A stretch of 64,000 bases of DNA, taken from the NCBI RefSeq assembly GCF_025717535.1, contig NZ_JAJIRO010000001.1, positions 248,001 to 312,000 on the forward strand, written 5' to 3'. The position numbers and the translations under genes were made by a program. This stretch comes from Paucibacter sp. Y2R2-4. Lineage in GTDB: Bacteria; Pseudomonadota; Gammaproteobacteria; Burkholderiales; Burkholderiaceae_C. The notes under the pieces were generated by a model. That model had not been told where the DNA came from and ran no database searches. It saw only the letters and a program-made list of their open reading frames with translations. Positions 1 to 11,600 of the stretch are shown here, one piece after another (within the stretch, counting starts at the first letter, position 1; every line of letters begins with the position of its first letter).

Positions 1-1961
<1,961 letters not shown>

Positions 1962-1978
1962 TCCTCACTCTGAACAGC

Positions 1979-2026
1979 AAAACCGACCGCGCGCAGAAAC
2001 CACTGCTGCGCCGTCGGTTTTTTTTG
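1979..2026 (+). terminator. Rho-independent terminator after gcvP
   Basis: An imperfect GC-rich inverted repeat (left arm AAACCGAC...GCGCAG, right arm CTGCGC..GTCGGTTT) is followed by an unbroken run of eight T. It lies 17 bases after the gcvP stop and before the sdaA ribosome binding site, so it should end most gcvP transcripts. Confidence 0.85.
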
Positions 2027-2060
2027 AACTCACGATTTCACTTTTTCCTGCGGAGGCCCC

Positions 2061-3452
2061 ATGGCCGTTTCAGTTTTTGACCTTTTCAAGATCGGCATCG
2101 GACCATCCAGCAGCCACACCGTGGGCCCCATGCGCGCCGCGCGCCTCTTCGTGCTGCGCCTGCGCCATGAAGAGCTTCTGGGCAAAACCGCGCGTGTGGT
2201 GTCGCAGCTGTACGGCTCTTTGGGCGCCACAGGCAAGGGCCACGGCAGCGACAAGGCGGTTTTGTTGGGCTTGGCCGGCCATGAGCCAGACACGGTAGAT
2301 GTCGAGCAAGTACCGGCTTATCTGGACGCCATCCGCAGCGGCAATTCCGTGAACTTGCTGGGCGAGAAAACTGTTGCCTTCAACGAGGCCAAGGACCTGG
2401 TGATGTTCCGCCGCCAAAGTCTGCCGCTGCACGCCAACGGCATGAAGTTCAGCGCCTATGACGAGCAAGGCGAGTTGCTGACTGAGCGCACCTATTACTC
2501 GGTGGGCGGCGGCTTTGTGGTGGCCGAAGAGGTCTTGGCCGACGGGCAAAAGCAAAAAGTCATCGCGCCTGACGCCACCGTGCTGCCCTACCCCTTCAAG
2601 TCGGGCGACGAGTTGCTGGCTTTGACCAAGCAGCACGGCATCAGCATCGCCGAAGTGATGCGCCGCAATGAGCGCCACTGGCGCACAGACGAAGAAACCC
2701 GCGCCGGTCTTTTGAAGATTTGGCAGGTCATGCAAGACTGCGTGACCCGCGGCTGCAAAACCGAGGGCATCTTGCCCGGCGGCTTCAAGGTCAAGCGCCG
2801 CGCGCCGCAATTGCACCGTGACCTGACCGCCAACCCGGAAGCCGCCCTGCGCGACCCGCTGCAGGTGATGGACTGGGTCAATCTCTATGCGCTGGCGGTG
2901 AATGAAGAGAACGCAGCGGGTGGCCGCGTCGTGACGGCGCCCACCAACGGCGCCGCCGGCATCGTGCCCGCCGTGCTGCATTACTACAGCCGCTTTGTGC
3001 ACCACGCCAATGACGACGGCGTGATCGACTTCTTGCTGACCGCCGCAGCGATCGGCATTCTCTACAAAGAAAACGCTTCGATTTCGGGCGCCGAGGTCGG
3101 CTGCCAGGGCGAAGTGGGCGTGGCCTGCTCCATGGCTGCGGGCGCGCTTTGCCAAGTGATGGGAGGCACGCCCGAGCAGGTGGAAAACGCCGCCGAGATC
3201 GGCATGGAACACCACCTCGGCTTGACCTGCGACCCGGTGGGTGGCCTGGTGCAGATCCCCTGCATCGAACGCAACGCCATTGCCTCGGTGAAGGCCATCA
3301 ACGCCGCCCGCATGGCCTTGCGCGGCGATGGCACGCACTTTGTCAGCCTGGACAAGGTCATCAAGACCATGCGCGACACCGGCGCCGACATGATGACCAA
3401 GTACAAAGAAACCGCGCGCGGCGGCCTGGCGGTGAATATCGTCGAGTGCTGA
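2061..3452 (+). CDS. sdaA: L-serine ammonia-lyase, single-chain Fe-S type
   Basis: Deaminates L-serine to pyruvate and ammonia with a [4Fe-4S] cluster. The 463-residue single chain has the N-terminal beta domain (starting [20 protein letters not shown]) and the C-terminal alpha domain. Cys348, Cys390 and Cys401 have the same 42- and 11-residue spacing as the three cluster cysteines of the Legionella enzyme. The protein ends in a cysteine (Cys463), which in that family reaches into the active site as the fourth ligand (tail in mouth). A GGAGG ribosome binding site sits 7-8 bases before the ATG. The gene follows gcvP in the same direction and is convergent with arsA, 11 bp apart. Confidence 0.96.
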   Translation: MAVSVFDLFKIGIGPSSSHTVGPMRAARLFVLRLRHEELLGKTARVVSQLYGSLGATGKGHGSDKAVLLGLAGHEPDTVDVEQVPAYLDAIRSGNSVNLLGEKTVAFNEAKDLVMFRRQSLPLHANGMKFSAYDEQGELLTERTYYSVGGGFVVAEEVLADGQKQKVIAPDATVLPYPFKSGDELLALTKQHGISIAEVMRRNERHWRTDEETRAGLLKIWQVMQDCVTRGCKTEGILPGGFKVKRRAPQLHRDLTANPEAALRDPLQVMDWVNLYALAVNEENAAGGRVVTAPTNGAAGIVPAVLHYYSRFVHHANDDGVIDFLLTAAAIGILYKENASISGAEVGCQGEVGVACSMAAGALCQVMGGTPEQVENAAEIGMEHHLGLTCDPVGGLVQIPCIERNAIASVKAINAARMALRGDGTHFVSLDKVIKTMRDTGADMMTKYKETARGGLAVNIVEC

Positions 3453-3463
3453 TCTGGCCTCGC

Positions 3464-5245
3464 TCAGTGGAGCTGGGGCCTTAGCAAGGCCGTGAGCCGA
3501 GTGATGCCCACGGGCTCCTCGGCCTGCAGCGGCACCACCGCATAACGCTGGGCATGCTCAGCAGCCACGGCCTGGATGAAGGGCAATTCCTTCGCTGCTC
3601 GGGCTTGCAGCAAGGGTGAGCGGGTCTGGCTGGCGGCCAGGCTGTTGTTGATGATCCAAGCCCAGGGTTCGATGCCGGCTCGGCGCAGGTCTTGCTGAAG
3701 CCTGGCGGCTTCTTGAACCGGCGTGTTTTCGGCCAGCGTGGCGATCAAAACTTTGGTGCGGCTGGCGTCTTGCAACTGCATCATGGGCGTGGTGAAGCGC
3801 AGGCCCGCATCCGTCATCTGCCGGCTGATCTCTCGGTGATAGGCGCCAGTGGCATCCAGCAGCAGCAAGGTGTGGCCGGTGGGCGCGGTATCCATCACCA
3901 CAAACTTGCGGCCGGCCTCACGGATGATGCGAGAGAAGGCCTGGAAGACCGCAATCTCCTCGGTGCAAGGCGAGCGCAGGTCTTCTTCCAGCAGGGCACG
4001 GCCGTGTGCATCCAGCTTCTTGCCCTTGCTGGCCATGACTTGATCACGGTAGCGCTGAGTTTCAGTCTGCGGGTCAATGCGACTGACGGTGAGCTGCGCC
4101 ATGGCCCCGCTGAGCGTTTCCTGCAAATGAGCGGCCGGGTCTGAGGTACTGAGATGCACCTCATGCCCGCGCCGGGCCAACTCCAGAGCCAGCGCCGCCG
4201 CCAAGGTGGTTTTGCCGACGCCACCTTTGCCCATCACCATGATCAGCCCGTGACCGGGCGCCTCCAACTCGTCGATCAAATCGGACAAGGCAGGTGCCTG
4301 CAGCGGTGTCAGCGCCTGGCTAGCCTGCTGCCGCGCGGTGGGCTTGAGAGGCTCCATCAGCAACTGCCGCAAGGCGTCTAAACCGACCAAATCAAAGCCC
4401 TGCAATGGGATGCAATCCATAGGCAGCGAGCGCAGCAACTCCGGCATCGCCGCGAGTGCCTGGCTCTCTCGGTGCACCACCGCCGCCGCCAAGGGATCAC
4501 CAGTGCCTTCGTCCGCGGGCATCAGGCCATTGATGACCAGATACTGCTGAGACAGGCCGACGGCCGCCAACTCATGGTGGGTGCGCGCCAATTCACGCAG
4601 ACTCGATGCTTGCGCGCGCGCCACCAATACCAGCCGGGTTCGAAGCGGGTCGGCCAGGGCCTCCACCGCGGCCTGGTATTGCGTTCTCTGCTTGTCCAAA
4701 CCCGCCAATGGACCTAGGCAGGAAGCGTCGCCCTGGCCCGTTTCCAAGAATTGATTCCAAGCCCCAGGGAGCTGCAAAAGGCGAATGGTGTGGCCGGTGG
4801 GTGCTGTGTCGAACAAAACATGATCAAAGCGCGCCAGCAGCGCGGCATCGGTCAACAAGCCGGTGAACTCATCGAATGCGGCAATCTCGGTGGTGCAAGC
4901 GCCCGACATTTGCTCTTCCATGCCCTTGACGATGTCATCGGGCAGCACCCCGCGTGAAGGGCCAACGATGCGGTCACGGTAGCCCTGCGCTGCCGCATGC
5001 GGGTCAATCTCCAAGGCCCACAGCCGGGGCACGGCCGGGATTGCGGTGATCTCATTGCCAATCGGCACATCAAAGACCTGGCCGACATTGGACGCCGGGT
5101 CGGTGCTGACCAAGAGCACCCGCTGCCCAGAATCCGCCAGTTTCAAGGCGGTAGCACAGGCCAGAGAGGTTTTGCCAACGCCGCCTTTGCCGGTGAAGAA
5201 GGCAAAGCGAGGCAGGCGATCGAGGAATTTCAAGCTTGTGTCCAT
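3464..5245 (-). CDS. arsA: Arsenical pump-driving ATPase ArsA, two-domain
   Basis: Cytosolic ATPase that in the classical system loads As(III)/Sb(III) and energises the ArsB membrane pump. The 593 residues form two homologous halves, each with a deviant Walker A GKGGVGKT (residues 19-26 and 339-346) and the DTAPTGHT signature (147-154 and 452-459). Cys117, Cys176 and Cys427 match the metalloid-binding cysteines 113, 172 and 422 of the R773 plasmid ArsA almost exactly in spacing. This separates it from Get3/TRC40 and ParA-type ATPases. The start codon has an upstream GGAG. It is divergent from arsR-arsC-aqpS-arsH, with which it shares a 184 bp intergenic region. No arsB, acr3 or arsD is adjacent, so its membrane partner is unknown. 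Confidence 0.95.
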   Translation of the reverse strand: MDTSLKFLDRLPRFAFFTGKGGVGKTSLACATALKLADSGQRVLLVSTDPASNVGQVFDVPIGNEITAIPAVPRLWALEIDPHAAAQGYRDRIVGPSRGVLPDDIVKGMEEQMSGACTTEIAAFDEFTGLLTDAALLARFDHVLFDTAPTGHTIRLLQLPGAWNQFLETGQGDASCLGPLAGLDKQRTQYQAAVEALADPLRTRLVLVARAQASSLRELARTHHELAAVGLSQQYLVINGLMPADEGTGDPLAAAVVHRESQALAAMPELLRSLPMDCIPLQGFDLVGLDALRQLLMEPLKPTARQQASQALTPLQAPALSDLIDELEAPGHGLIMVMGKGGVGKTTLAAALALELARRGHEVHLSTSDPAAHLQETLSGAMAQLTVSRIDPQTETQRYRDQVMASKGKKLDAHGRALLEEDLRSPCTEEIAVFQAFSRIIREAGRKFVVMDTAPTGHTLLLLDATGAYHREISRQMTDAGLRFTTPMMQLQDASRTKVLIATLAENTPVQEAARLQQDLRRAGIEPWAWIINNSLAASQTRSPLLQARAAKELPFIQAVAAEHAQRYAVVPLQAEEPVGITRLTALLRPQLH

Positions 5246-5391
5246 CTTGCTCCGCAGTGTCCGCCCGACGAGGGCGATGGGAAAGAACTTGGGGGATGCT
5301 TCTCAGTATGGCGACAAGTCGCTTGAAGCTCGAGCCCAGGCCTCGCCAGTCTGCAACTATTTCAAACCTCTTGATTGCGCTGCATCAATCC

Positions 5392-5420
5392 TTGCATCCA
5401 TATTTCCACTTCTATAGAAT
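5392..5420 (+). promoter_or_regulatory. Putative arsR promoter with overlapping operator palindrome
   Basis: A -35 box TTGCAT (5392-5397) is separated by 17 bases from a -10 box TAGAAT (5415-5420). The perfect 10-bp palindrome TTCTATAGAA (5410-5419) overlaps the -10, where an ArsR dimer would block polymerase. The predicted transcript start falls within about 3 bases of the arsR ATG, so the message may be leaderless; no Shine-Dalgarno is visible. A second, weaker repeat (GATTG/CAATC, 5373-5390) lies upstream, toward arsA. Confidence 0.55.
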
Positions 5421-5429
5421 TATCGACTT

Positions 5430-5753
5430 ATGGAAGAACAAGTCATCATCCGCTCGCTCGCCGCCCTCGCGCAGACCCACCGTCTGAAGGTTTTTCGCCT
5501 TTTGGTGGTGGCCGGCAAAGAGGGTCTGACGCCTGGCGCCATTGCTGAGGCACTGGAACTACCGGCAGCGACGCTGTCCTTTCATTTGAAGGAATTGGCC
5601 AATGCCGGCCTGGTCAGCCAAGAGCGCATGAGCCGCAATATGGTCTACCGCGCCTCGTTTGAGCACATGAATGGCTTGATGGCCTATCTGACCGAAAACT
5701 GCTGCCAAGGTGAAGCCTGCCTGCCGGTTTCAGCCGATAGCTGCGGCTGCTAA
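5430..5753 (+). CDS. arsR: ArsR/SmtB-family arsenical-responsive repressor
   Basis: A 107-residue winged-helix repressor that probably senses As(III) and controls both arms of the island. The winged-helix core spans roughly residues 5-80, including TLSFHLKELANAGLV. The helix that carries the ELCVCDL metal site in the R773 and pI258 ArsR proteins here reads ALELPAATLS and has no cysteine. Instead the C-terminus is cysteine-rich: Cys91, Cys92, Cys97, Cys105 and Cys107. A C-terminal three-cysteine site is known in the Acidithiobacillus ferrooxidans ArsR type (95, 96, 102), so this is most likely that class. It is first in a tight rightward operon, and arsC starts close to its end. Confidence 0.93.
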   Translation: MEEQVIIRSLAALAQTHRLKVFRLLVVAGKEGLTPGAIAEALELPAATLSFHLKELANAGLVSQERMSRNMVYRASFEHMNGLMAYLTENCCQGEACLPVSADSCGC

Positions 5754-5787
5754 CTCCTCCCTCGTCTTGTCTGAAAGCCCCTCTACC

Positions 5788-6312
5788 GTGAATCCATCCA
5801 CCCGCTTCAACGTCCTCATCCTCTGCACCCACAACTCGGCCCGCAGCGTGCTCAGCGAAGGCATGCTCAACCATTGGGCAAAAAAGCTGGGCAAAGACGT
5901 GCGCGCCTTCAGCGCCGGCAGTGCGCCCAGCGGTCGCCTGAACCCCTTTGCCGTGGAGGCGCTGACCAATGCCGGCGTAGACATCAGCGGCTACCGCAGC
6001 AAGAGCTGGGACGAGTTCACCACGCCCGAGGCGCCTCCGCTGTCCTTGGTCATCACCGTTTGCGACAGCGCTGCGGCCGAGCAATGCCCGGTCTTCTTTG
6101 GCGCGCCCTCAGCGGGCGGCCAGCCCTTGAAGATCCACTGGGGCTACCCCGACCCGTCCAATGCCGAGGGCGGCGATGAAGGCAAACGCCGTGCTTTTGA
6201 GTTGACCCGCCAGGCGATTGCCTACCGCATGCTGCAACTCTTGAGCTTGCCCTTGGGGCAATTGAGCAAGGCCGAGTTGCTGGCCGCTTTGAACGAGATT
6301 GCGGCCTCTTGA
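5788..6312 (+). CDS. arsC: Arsenate reductase, low-molecular-weight phosphatase fold
   Basis: Reduces arsenate to arsenite in the cytosol. The P-loop CTHNSARS (CX5R, Cys13 to Arg19 from the chosen start) defines the LMW-PTPase-like, thiol-disulphide-cascade class rather than the glutaredoxin-linked R773 class. Two further cysteines in VCDSAAAEQCP lie where the Cys82/Cys89 relay of the staphylococcal enzyme sits, one residue further apart. The start is uncertain: GTG at 5788 gives a compact 174-residue protein beginning just before the first strand; an in-frame TTG at 5767 and a GTG at 5710 inside arsR are alternatives, none with a strong ribosome binding site. The stop overlaps the TTG alternative start of aqpS. 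Confidence 0.9.
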   Translation: MNPSTRFNVLILCTHNSARSVLSEGMLNHWAKKLGKDVRAFSAGSAPSGRLNPFAVEALTNAGVDISGYRSKSWDEFTTPEAPPLSLVITVCDSAAAEQCPVFFGAPSAGGQPLKIHWGYPDPSNAEGGDEGKRRAFELTRQAIAYRMLQLLSLPLGQLSKAELLAALNEIAAS

Positions 6313-6314
6313 AC

Positions 6315-7007
6315 ATGAACAGCAGCACCTCACAAAAGCTTCTGGCCGAAGCACTGGGCACTGCCCTGTTGCTGGCCGTGGTGATCGGCTCTGGCGTGAT
6401 GGCCGAGCGCTTGTCGGGCGGCAATGTGGCGCTGGCTTTGCTGGCCAACACGCTGGCGACCGTGGGGGGGCTTTACATCCTGATCGAGGTGTTTGGCCCC
6501 ATCAGCGGTGCCCATTTCAATCCGGCAGTTTCGCTGGTGATGGCCTTTCGGGGCGATCTGCCCAAGGCGCTTTTCGCACCCTATGTGGCGGTGCAACTGT
6601 TGGGCGCGATGCTGGGCGCCTGGCTGGTGCATGCGATGTTCGACATGAGTATTTGGCAGTTCTCGACCAAGCTGCGCAGCGGCAACGGCCAATGGATTGC
6701 CGAGACCGTGGCCACCTTCGGTCTGCTGCTGGTGATTCTGCGGGCACCGGCCGGCCGGGCTTCGGCCATGGTGGCGGCCTATATCGGCGCGGCCTATTGG
6801 TTCACCGCCTCCACCTCATTCGCCAACCCGGCGGCCGTGTTCGGCCGCATGTTCAGCGACAGCTTTGCGGGCATTGCACCGAGCAGCGCCATCGGTTTCG
6901 TGCTGGCGCAATTGCTCGGCGCGGGCCTGGCCGTGGCAGTGCACCAGATCTTGTTGCCGGCCAAGGCGCCCCGTACTCATGCAGGCGTAGAGCTGCCGCA
7001 TGTCTGA
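6315..7007 (+). CDS. aqpS: Aquaglyceroporin-like arsenite channel (MIP family)
   Basis: Inner-membrane channel expected to let As(OH)3 leave the cell down its gradient. The 230 residues form about six membrane segments with two NPA half-helices, GAHFNPAVS (69-71) and [11 protein letters not shown] (171-173). The residue right after the second NPA is Ala174; most aquaporins carry the selectivity-filter arginine there, so the pore should be wider and less cationic, as proposed for the AqpS subfamily. Its place between arsC and arsH resembles the Sinorhizobium meliloti arsR-aqpS-arsC-arsH operon, where AqpS replaces an ArsB pump. A TTG at 6309 overlapping the arsC stop is an alternative start. 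Its end overlaps the arsH start by 8 bases. Confidence 0.88.
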   Translation: MNSSTSQKLLAEALGTALLLAVVIGSGVMAERLSGGNVALALLANTLATVGGLYILIEVFGPISGAHFNPAVSLVMAFRGDLPKALFAPYVAVQLLGAMLGAWLVHAMFDMSIWQFSTKLRSGNGQWIAETVATFGLLLVILRAPAGRASAMVAAYIGAAYWFTASTSFANPAAVFGRMFSDSFAGIAPSSAIGFVLAQLLGAGLAVAVHQILLPAKAPRTHAGVELPHV

Positions 7008-7731
7008 GCTGCTCTTTCCCGACGCCAGCTTCCCGGCGCTGAATGCGGACTTGTTCGAGCGCCCCACACAAGAGCAGCTGCAGCTGCCCCAGCCTTCAGC
7101 GCATCGCCCCCGCATCCTGATCTTGTACGGCTCGGTGCGGGAGCGCTCTTACAGCCGGCTGCTGAGTTTTGAGGCCGCGCGTTTGCTGGAGGCGATGGGC
7201 GCCGAGGGGCGCATCTTCGATCCCAGCGGCCTGCCGCTGCCCGACGATGCGCCGGACAGTCACCCCAAGGTGCAAGAGCTGAGGCAATTGGCGGCCTGGT
7301 CCGAAGGCATGGTCTGGTGTTCACCCGAACGCCATGGCGCCATGACGGGCGTGATGAAAGCGCAAATCGACTGGATTCCCTTGGCGGCCGGCGCGGTTCG
7401 CCCAACGCAAGGCAAGACCCTGGCCTTGATGCAAGTCTGCGGCGGTTCGCAGTCTTTCAATGCGGTGAATCAGATGCGGGTGTTGGGGCGCTGGATGCGT
7501 ATGTTGACCATTCCCAACCAATCCTCGGTGGCCAAGGCCTTTGCCGAATTCACCGAAGAGGGCCGCATGAAGCCTTCGGCTTTTTATGACCGCGTGGTGG
7601 ACGTGATGGAAGAACTCGTCAAGTTCACTTTGTTGACGCGTGACTTGGGCCCCTATCTGGTGGACCGCTACAGCGAGCGCAAGGAGAGTGCCGAAGCGCT
7701 GTCGCAGCGAGTCAATCAACGCGCACTTTGA
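7000..7731 (+). CDS. arsH: ArsH, NADPH-dependent FMN reductase
   Basis: Flavodoxin-fold oxidoreductase of arsenic operons. Characterised ArsH proteins oxidise trivalent methylated or aromatic arsenicals to the less toxic pentavalent forms and reduce metals or quinones. The 243-residue chain has the flavin-binding [12 protein letters not shown] loop (about residues 42-53), the EYHG-like segment [18 protein letters not shown] and the ArsH-specific C-terminal helix [15 protein letters not shown]. The length fits ArsH rather than the shorter general NADPH-FMN reductases. It is translationally coupled to aqpS (8-base overlap) and is the last gene of the rightward ars operon. Confidence 0.94.
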   Translation: MSELLFPDASFPALNADLFERPTQEQLQLPQPSAHRPRILILYGSVRERSYSRLLSFEAARLLEAMGAEGRIFDPSGLPLPDDAPDSHPKVQELRQLAAWSEGMVWCSPERHGAMTGVMKAQIDWIPLAAGAVRPTQGKTLALMQVCGGSQSFNAVNQMRVLGRWMRMLTIPNQSSVAKAFAEFTEEGRMKPSAFYDRVVDVMEELVKFTLLTRDLGPYLVDRYSERKESAEALSQRVNQRAL

Positions 7732-7767
7732 GTAAGAGCCAAGGCCCGGGCGTCCCCTTGCCTGGGC

Positions 7768-8535
7768 CTAGCGATCCAAAGGCGGTTTGTCCTTGGGCAG
7801 CCAGCGTTTGTAGATGGCCAAGAAGCTGCCATCGCGTTTCATCTCTTGCAGTTTGTCGGACCAGGCTTTGATTTCAGCGTCGGGTGTATCCGTAGAGAAC
7901 GCGATATAGCCTTCCGAGCTGGCATAGCTGTAGACGATCTCGAGCGCTTCTTCTGAGACCCCCGCCTTGGCCATGATCTGCGGCATGGACAAGCGCTCGG
8001 TGGCATAAAACGGCGCCCGCTTGGCCAGCAGCATCTTGATGGCGGTCACCGGGTCGGTGACCGGAAGCAAGTTCTGAAAGCCCAAGGTCTTGAGCTCTTC
8101 GGCGGTGAACCAGTCGCGCACCACCAGCACGGCCTGGGCGCGTTTGGCGTCGTCCATGCTGCGCAAACGCATGCCATTCTTTGCTGGCGCATAGATGGAG
8201 CTGTAAAAGGTGACGATGGGGCCGACCCATTTGAACTGCTTCTCACGCTCCGGCGTGCGAGCCATCGAGAACAGCGCCACTGCGCCTGGCCCCTTGACCT
8301 CGCGGAAGGCTCGGGCCCAGGGCATGAATTCAATGCTCTGCTTCTGGCCCAGCCGGCGCTGGATTTCCTGAACGATCTCAACTGCCAGGCCCTTGGGCAC
8401 ACCGTCCTGACTGAAGTTGACCGGCGGAAACTCTTCGCTCAGCAGCCGCACATCGGCCTGCGCAGGCCGCATCAAGCAAAGGCTGAGCAAGAGGCAAGGC
8501 AAGCCGTAGCGCAAAATTGTGATGGGGGTCTGCAT
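7768..8535 (-). CDS. Periplasmic solute-binding protein, SBP family 3
   Basis: Probably a secreted amino-acid-type binding protein. From the chosen ATG the chain is 255 residues with a signal peptide of 27 residues ending ALA-like in RPAQA, followed by the family opening VRLLSEEFPPVNF. The two-lobe fold characteristic of SBP_bac_3 is suggested by GLAVEIVQEIQRRL and VGPIVTFYSSIYA. An ATG 57 bases upstream is in frame but would give an implausibly long charged leader. No permease or ATPase gene is nearby, so it is an orphan and may instead be a sensor-like or stand-alone binding protein. It faces arsH convergently and lies just beyond the RND operon terminator. The ligand cannot be told. Confidence 0.8.
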   Translation of the reverse strand: MQTPITILRYGLPCLLLSLCLMRPAQADVRLLSEEFPPVNFSQDGVPKGLAVEIVQEIQRRLGQKQSIEFMPWARAFREVKGPGAVALFSMARTPEREKQFKWVGPIVTFYSSIYAPAKNGMRLRSMDDAKRAQAVLVVRDWFTAEELKTLGFQNLLPVTDPVTAIKMLLAKRAPFYATERLSMPQIMAKAGVSEEALEIVYSYASSEGYIAFSTDTPDAEIKAWSDKLQEMKRDGSFLAIYKRWLPKDKPPLDR

Positions 8536-8601
8536 CGGTGGCGTGAGGATAGCAGCAAGAAATCTGCTTTGCCGACACCCCATGAGAATCATCCCCTGAT
8601 G

Positions 8602-8624
8602 AAAAAAGGGCGCCCAAGGCGCCC
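8602..8624 (-). terminator. Rho-independent terminator of the RND efflux operon
   Basis: Read on the minus strand, a perfect 7-bp stem GGGCGCC/GGCGCCC with a 3-base loop is followed by six T. It sits 25 bases after the stop of the RND permease gene and ends that leftward operon before the binding-protein gene. Confidence 0.85.
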
Positions 8625-8648
8625 TCTTCTCTGTCAGCTGCTGCCGGT

Positions 8649-11600
8649 CTATTCCGCAGGCATCAAACCCAGCGAGGCACTGGACTCATCTGCTGCGGCA
8701 GCCTTCTTCGCCGGCTTGCGCTCGCGCACCAGATAGGAGTACAGCACCGGCACCACCACCAGGGTCAAGAGCGTGGAAGTGATCACCCCGCCGATGATGG
8801 CGCGGCCCATCGGTGCCTGAACCTCAGCACCTTGGTTCAGCGCAATCGCCATCGGCAACATGCCGAAGACCATGGCTGCGGTGGTCATGATGATGGGTCG
8901 CATACGGATCAAGCCGGCTTGCAAAAGCGCTTCAGGAATCGTGGCCCCAGCCTTGCGGGCATGGTTGGCAAAGTCCACCAACAAAATCGCGTTCTTGCTG
9001 ACCAAGCCCATCAGCATCACCAGGCCAATCATGGAGAACACATTCAGCGTCGAGCCGGTGATCAGCAAGGCCAACATCACCCCGATCAAAGCCAATGGCA
9101 GCGAAGCCATGATAGCAATGGGCTGCACAAAGCTGCCGAACTGGCTGGCCAGCACGATGTAGATGAAGATCACCGCTAGGCCCATGGCCGCCAACAAACC
9201 CTTGAAGGCCTCGGCCTGCTGTTTGGCGCCACCGTCCACATTGAAACTGACGCCGGGCGGCAGCTGGGTGGCCTTGATCATCTTTTGCACATCGGCATTG
9301 ACGTCACCAGACGGGCGGCCTTCGGTGCCGGCAAACACGGCCTCGCGGCGCTGCAAATTCTGGCGACGGATCACCTCCGGGTTGAAGACCGACTCGATGG
9401 TGGCGACCTGGTCCAGCGCGATGGGCGAGCCGTCTTTGGCAAAGGCCACCGGCAGCTTGAGCATCTGATCCACCCGTTGGCGAGCCTCGACCGGCAAGCG
9501 CAAGAGCACCTCGACCTGGTTACCGTCCGGCGTGGTCCAGTAGGTGGCCACATCACCGTTCACATAGGCGCGCAAGGAGGCAGCCAGCTGCGGCGCCGTC
9601 AGGCCCAGCTCGCGCACGGCCGAATCCTTCAGCTTGACGGCATAGGCCGGCAGGCCGGGCTTGACCGTGGTTTCCACATCCACTGCACCCGGAATCTTCT
9701 TGATCTTGGCCACCAAATCATTGGCGGCCTGGGTCAGCACTTGCGGGTCATTGCCCAGCAAGGTGATCCAGATGGCGCGGTCGCCGCCGACGCTGGCGTC
9801 CACACCAGGGATCTTGGCGATGTCGGCACGGATCGCGTCTTCAACCTCCTTTTGGCTGCGCTTGCGCTCCTTCTTGTCGACCAAAGAGATGCTCAAGGTG
9901 GCTTGGTTGCGGCCGGTGGTCATGCCCTCGCCGGTGCCGCCGACCACGGTGGAAACCGTCTTGATCTCTTTGTAGTCGCTCAAGATCGCTTCGATCTGCG
10001 CCACCTTGGCATTGCTGCGTTCCAGGCTGGAGGCCACGGGCATGCGCAGATTGACTTGGGTGAAGTTGTCATCGGTCTTGGGCGCAAACTCGCTGCCGAC
10101 AAAGCCGGCCAGCACCAAGGCCAGCACAAAGCTACCCACGCCGGCCATCATCACCAGGCCGCGCGGCGTGATGGTGGCCAGACGCAGGCGGCGCTTTTGG
10201 CTGCGATCGCGCTGACCTTGCGCATCGAAGGGACGGCCAAACACCGGGATCGGCGGCACGAAAATCCGATAGCGGCGACCCGAGAAGGCCCAGCGAATCG
10301 CCACCTCATAGACGCGGTGCAAAACGTCCATGCCACGGTCGGTCGCGCGGAGCAAATGACCGATGACAGGCACGCGCTGCAGATAGTGGCTGGGTGGGTC
10401 TTTCCAGATCGAGCTGAGCATCGGATCCAGCGTGAAGCTCACAAACAAGCTCACCAGCACCGCCACCGCGACGGTGATGCCAAAGGGATAAAAGAACTTG
10501 CCGATGATGCCGCCCATGAAGGAGATCGGCACAAACACCGCGCAGATGGCGAAGGTGGTGGCCATCACCGCCAGACCGATCTCGTTGGTGCCGTCAAAGG
10601 CGGCGGTACGGTGGTCCTTGCCCATGCCGACATGGCGCACGATGTTCTCGCGCACCACGATGGCGTCATCGATCAAGAGGCCGATACACAGGCTCAGGGC
10701 CATCATGGTCATGAAGTTCAGCGTGAAGCCAAAAGCATGGACGGCGATGAAGCTGGAGATCACCGCGATCGGCAGGGTCAGGCCGGTGATGATGGTCGAG
10801 CGCCAGCTGTGCAGGAACAGGAAGACGATGGCGATGGTCAGCAGCGCGCCTTCCACCAGCGTGTGTTTGAGCCCGTCCAGTGCATTCTTGACGTTATCGC
10901 TGGAAGCAAAAATCAGGTTCAGCTCAACATCGGCCGGCAGGTTTTTGCGCAGCTCCTCCATCGCTTCCTTGACCCCTTCGCCGGTGGTCACGATATTGGC
11001 GTCTTGCTGCTTGAAGACATTGAAGCTGACGGCTTGCGCGCCATTGATGCGGGCAATGCTGTCGGCCTCGCGTTCACGTTCAACCAGGGTGCCCAGGTCG
11101 CCCAGGGTCAGCACCAGATTGCCGCGTCGCGCCACCACGATATTGGAGAACTGCTTGGGGTCTTTGACCCGGCCCTCAACGCGCAGGATCGCGTCGGCGT
11201 TTTTGTCAGAGATCAGGCCCACCGGTTGGTCGGCATTGGCCTCGCGCAAGGCTTGCGAGATCTCGGCCGGGGTCACGCCATAAGCGCGCAGGCGCAGCGG
11301 ATCCAGATCGATGCGCACCTCTCGGGTCACCAGGCCGCCCACATCCACGCGGGCCACGCCGTCCACCCGGCCCAGGCGTTTTGCAATGCTCAGCTCGGCC
11401 ATCATGGACAACTCACGGGCCGGCCGGGTCTTGCTCATCAGCGCGGCCAGCACGATAGGCTGGCTGTCTTCGATCTGCGCCCGCGCCACCGTCGGTGTTT
11501 TCACATCTTTGGGGAAAGCGGCTTGAGCCGCAGCGACACGGTCACGCACCTCTTGCATGGCGCGGCCCATATCGGTGTTCAGGCCAAACTCGACCTGGGC

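Noticed and set aside
3477-3491. GGCCTT-AGC-AAGGCC hairpin near the sdaA/arsA convergent ends
   Set aside because: Lies inside arsA coding sequence and has no T run; chance in GC-rich DNA.
3464-5245. ArsA read as a Get3/TRC40 tail-anchored protein factor or ParA-like ATPase
   Set aside because: The duplicated P-loop halves, the three metalloid cysteines at R773-like positions and the ars gene context fit ArsA.
7742-7769. AGGCCC/GGGCCT hairpin between convergent arsH and the binding-protein gene
   Set aside because: Stable stem but no T tract on either strand; it overlaps the stop of the binding-protein gene, so terminator function is unsupported.
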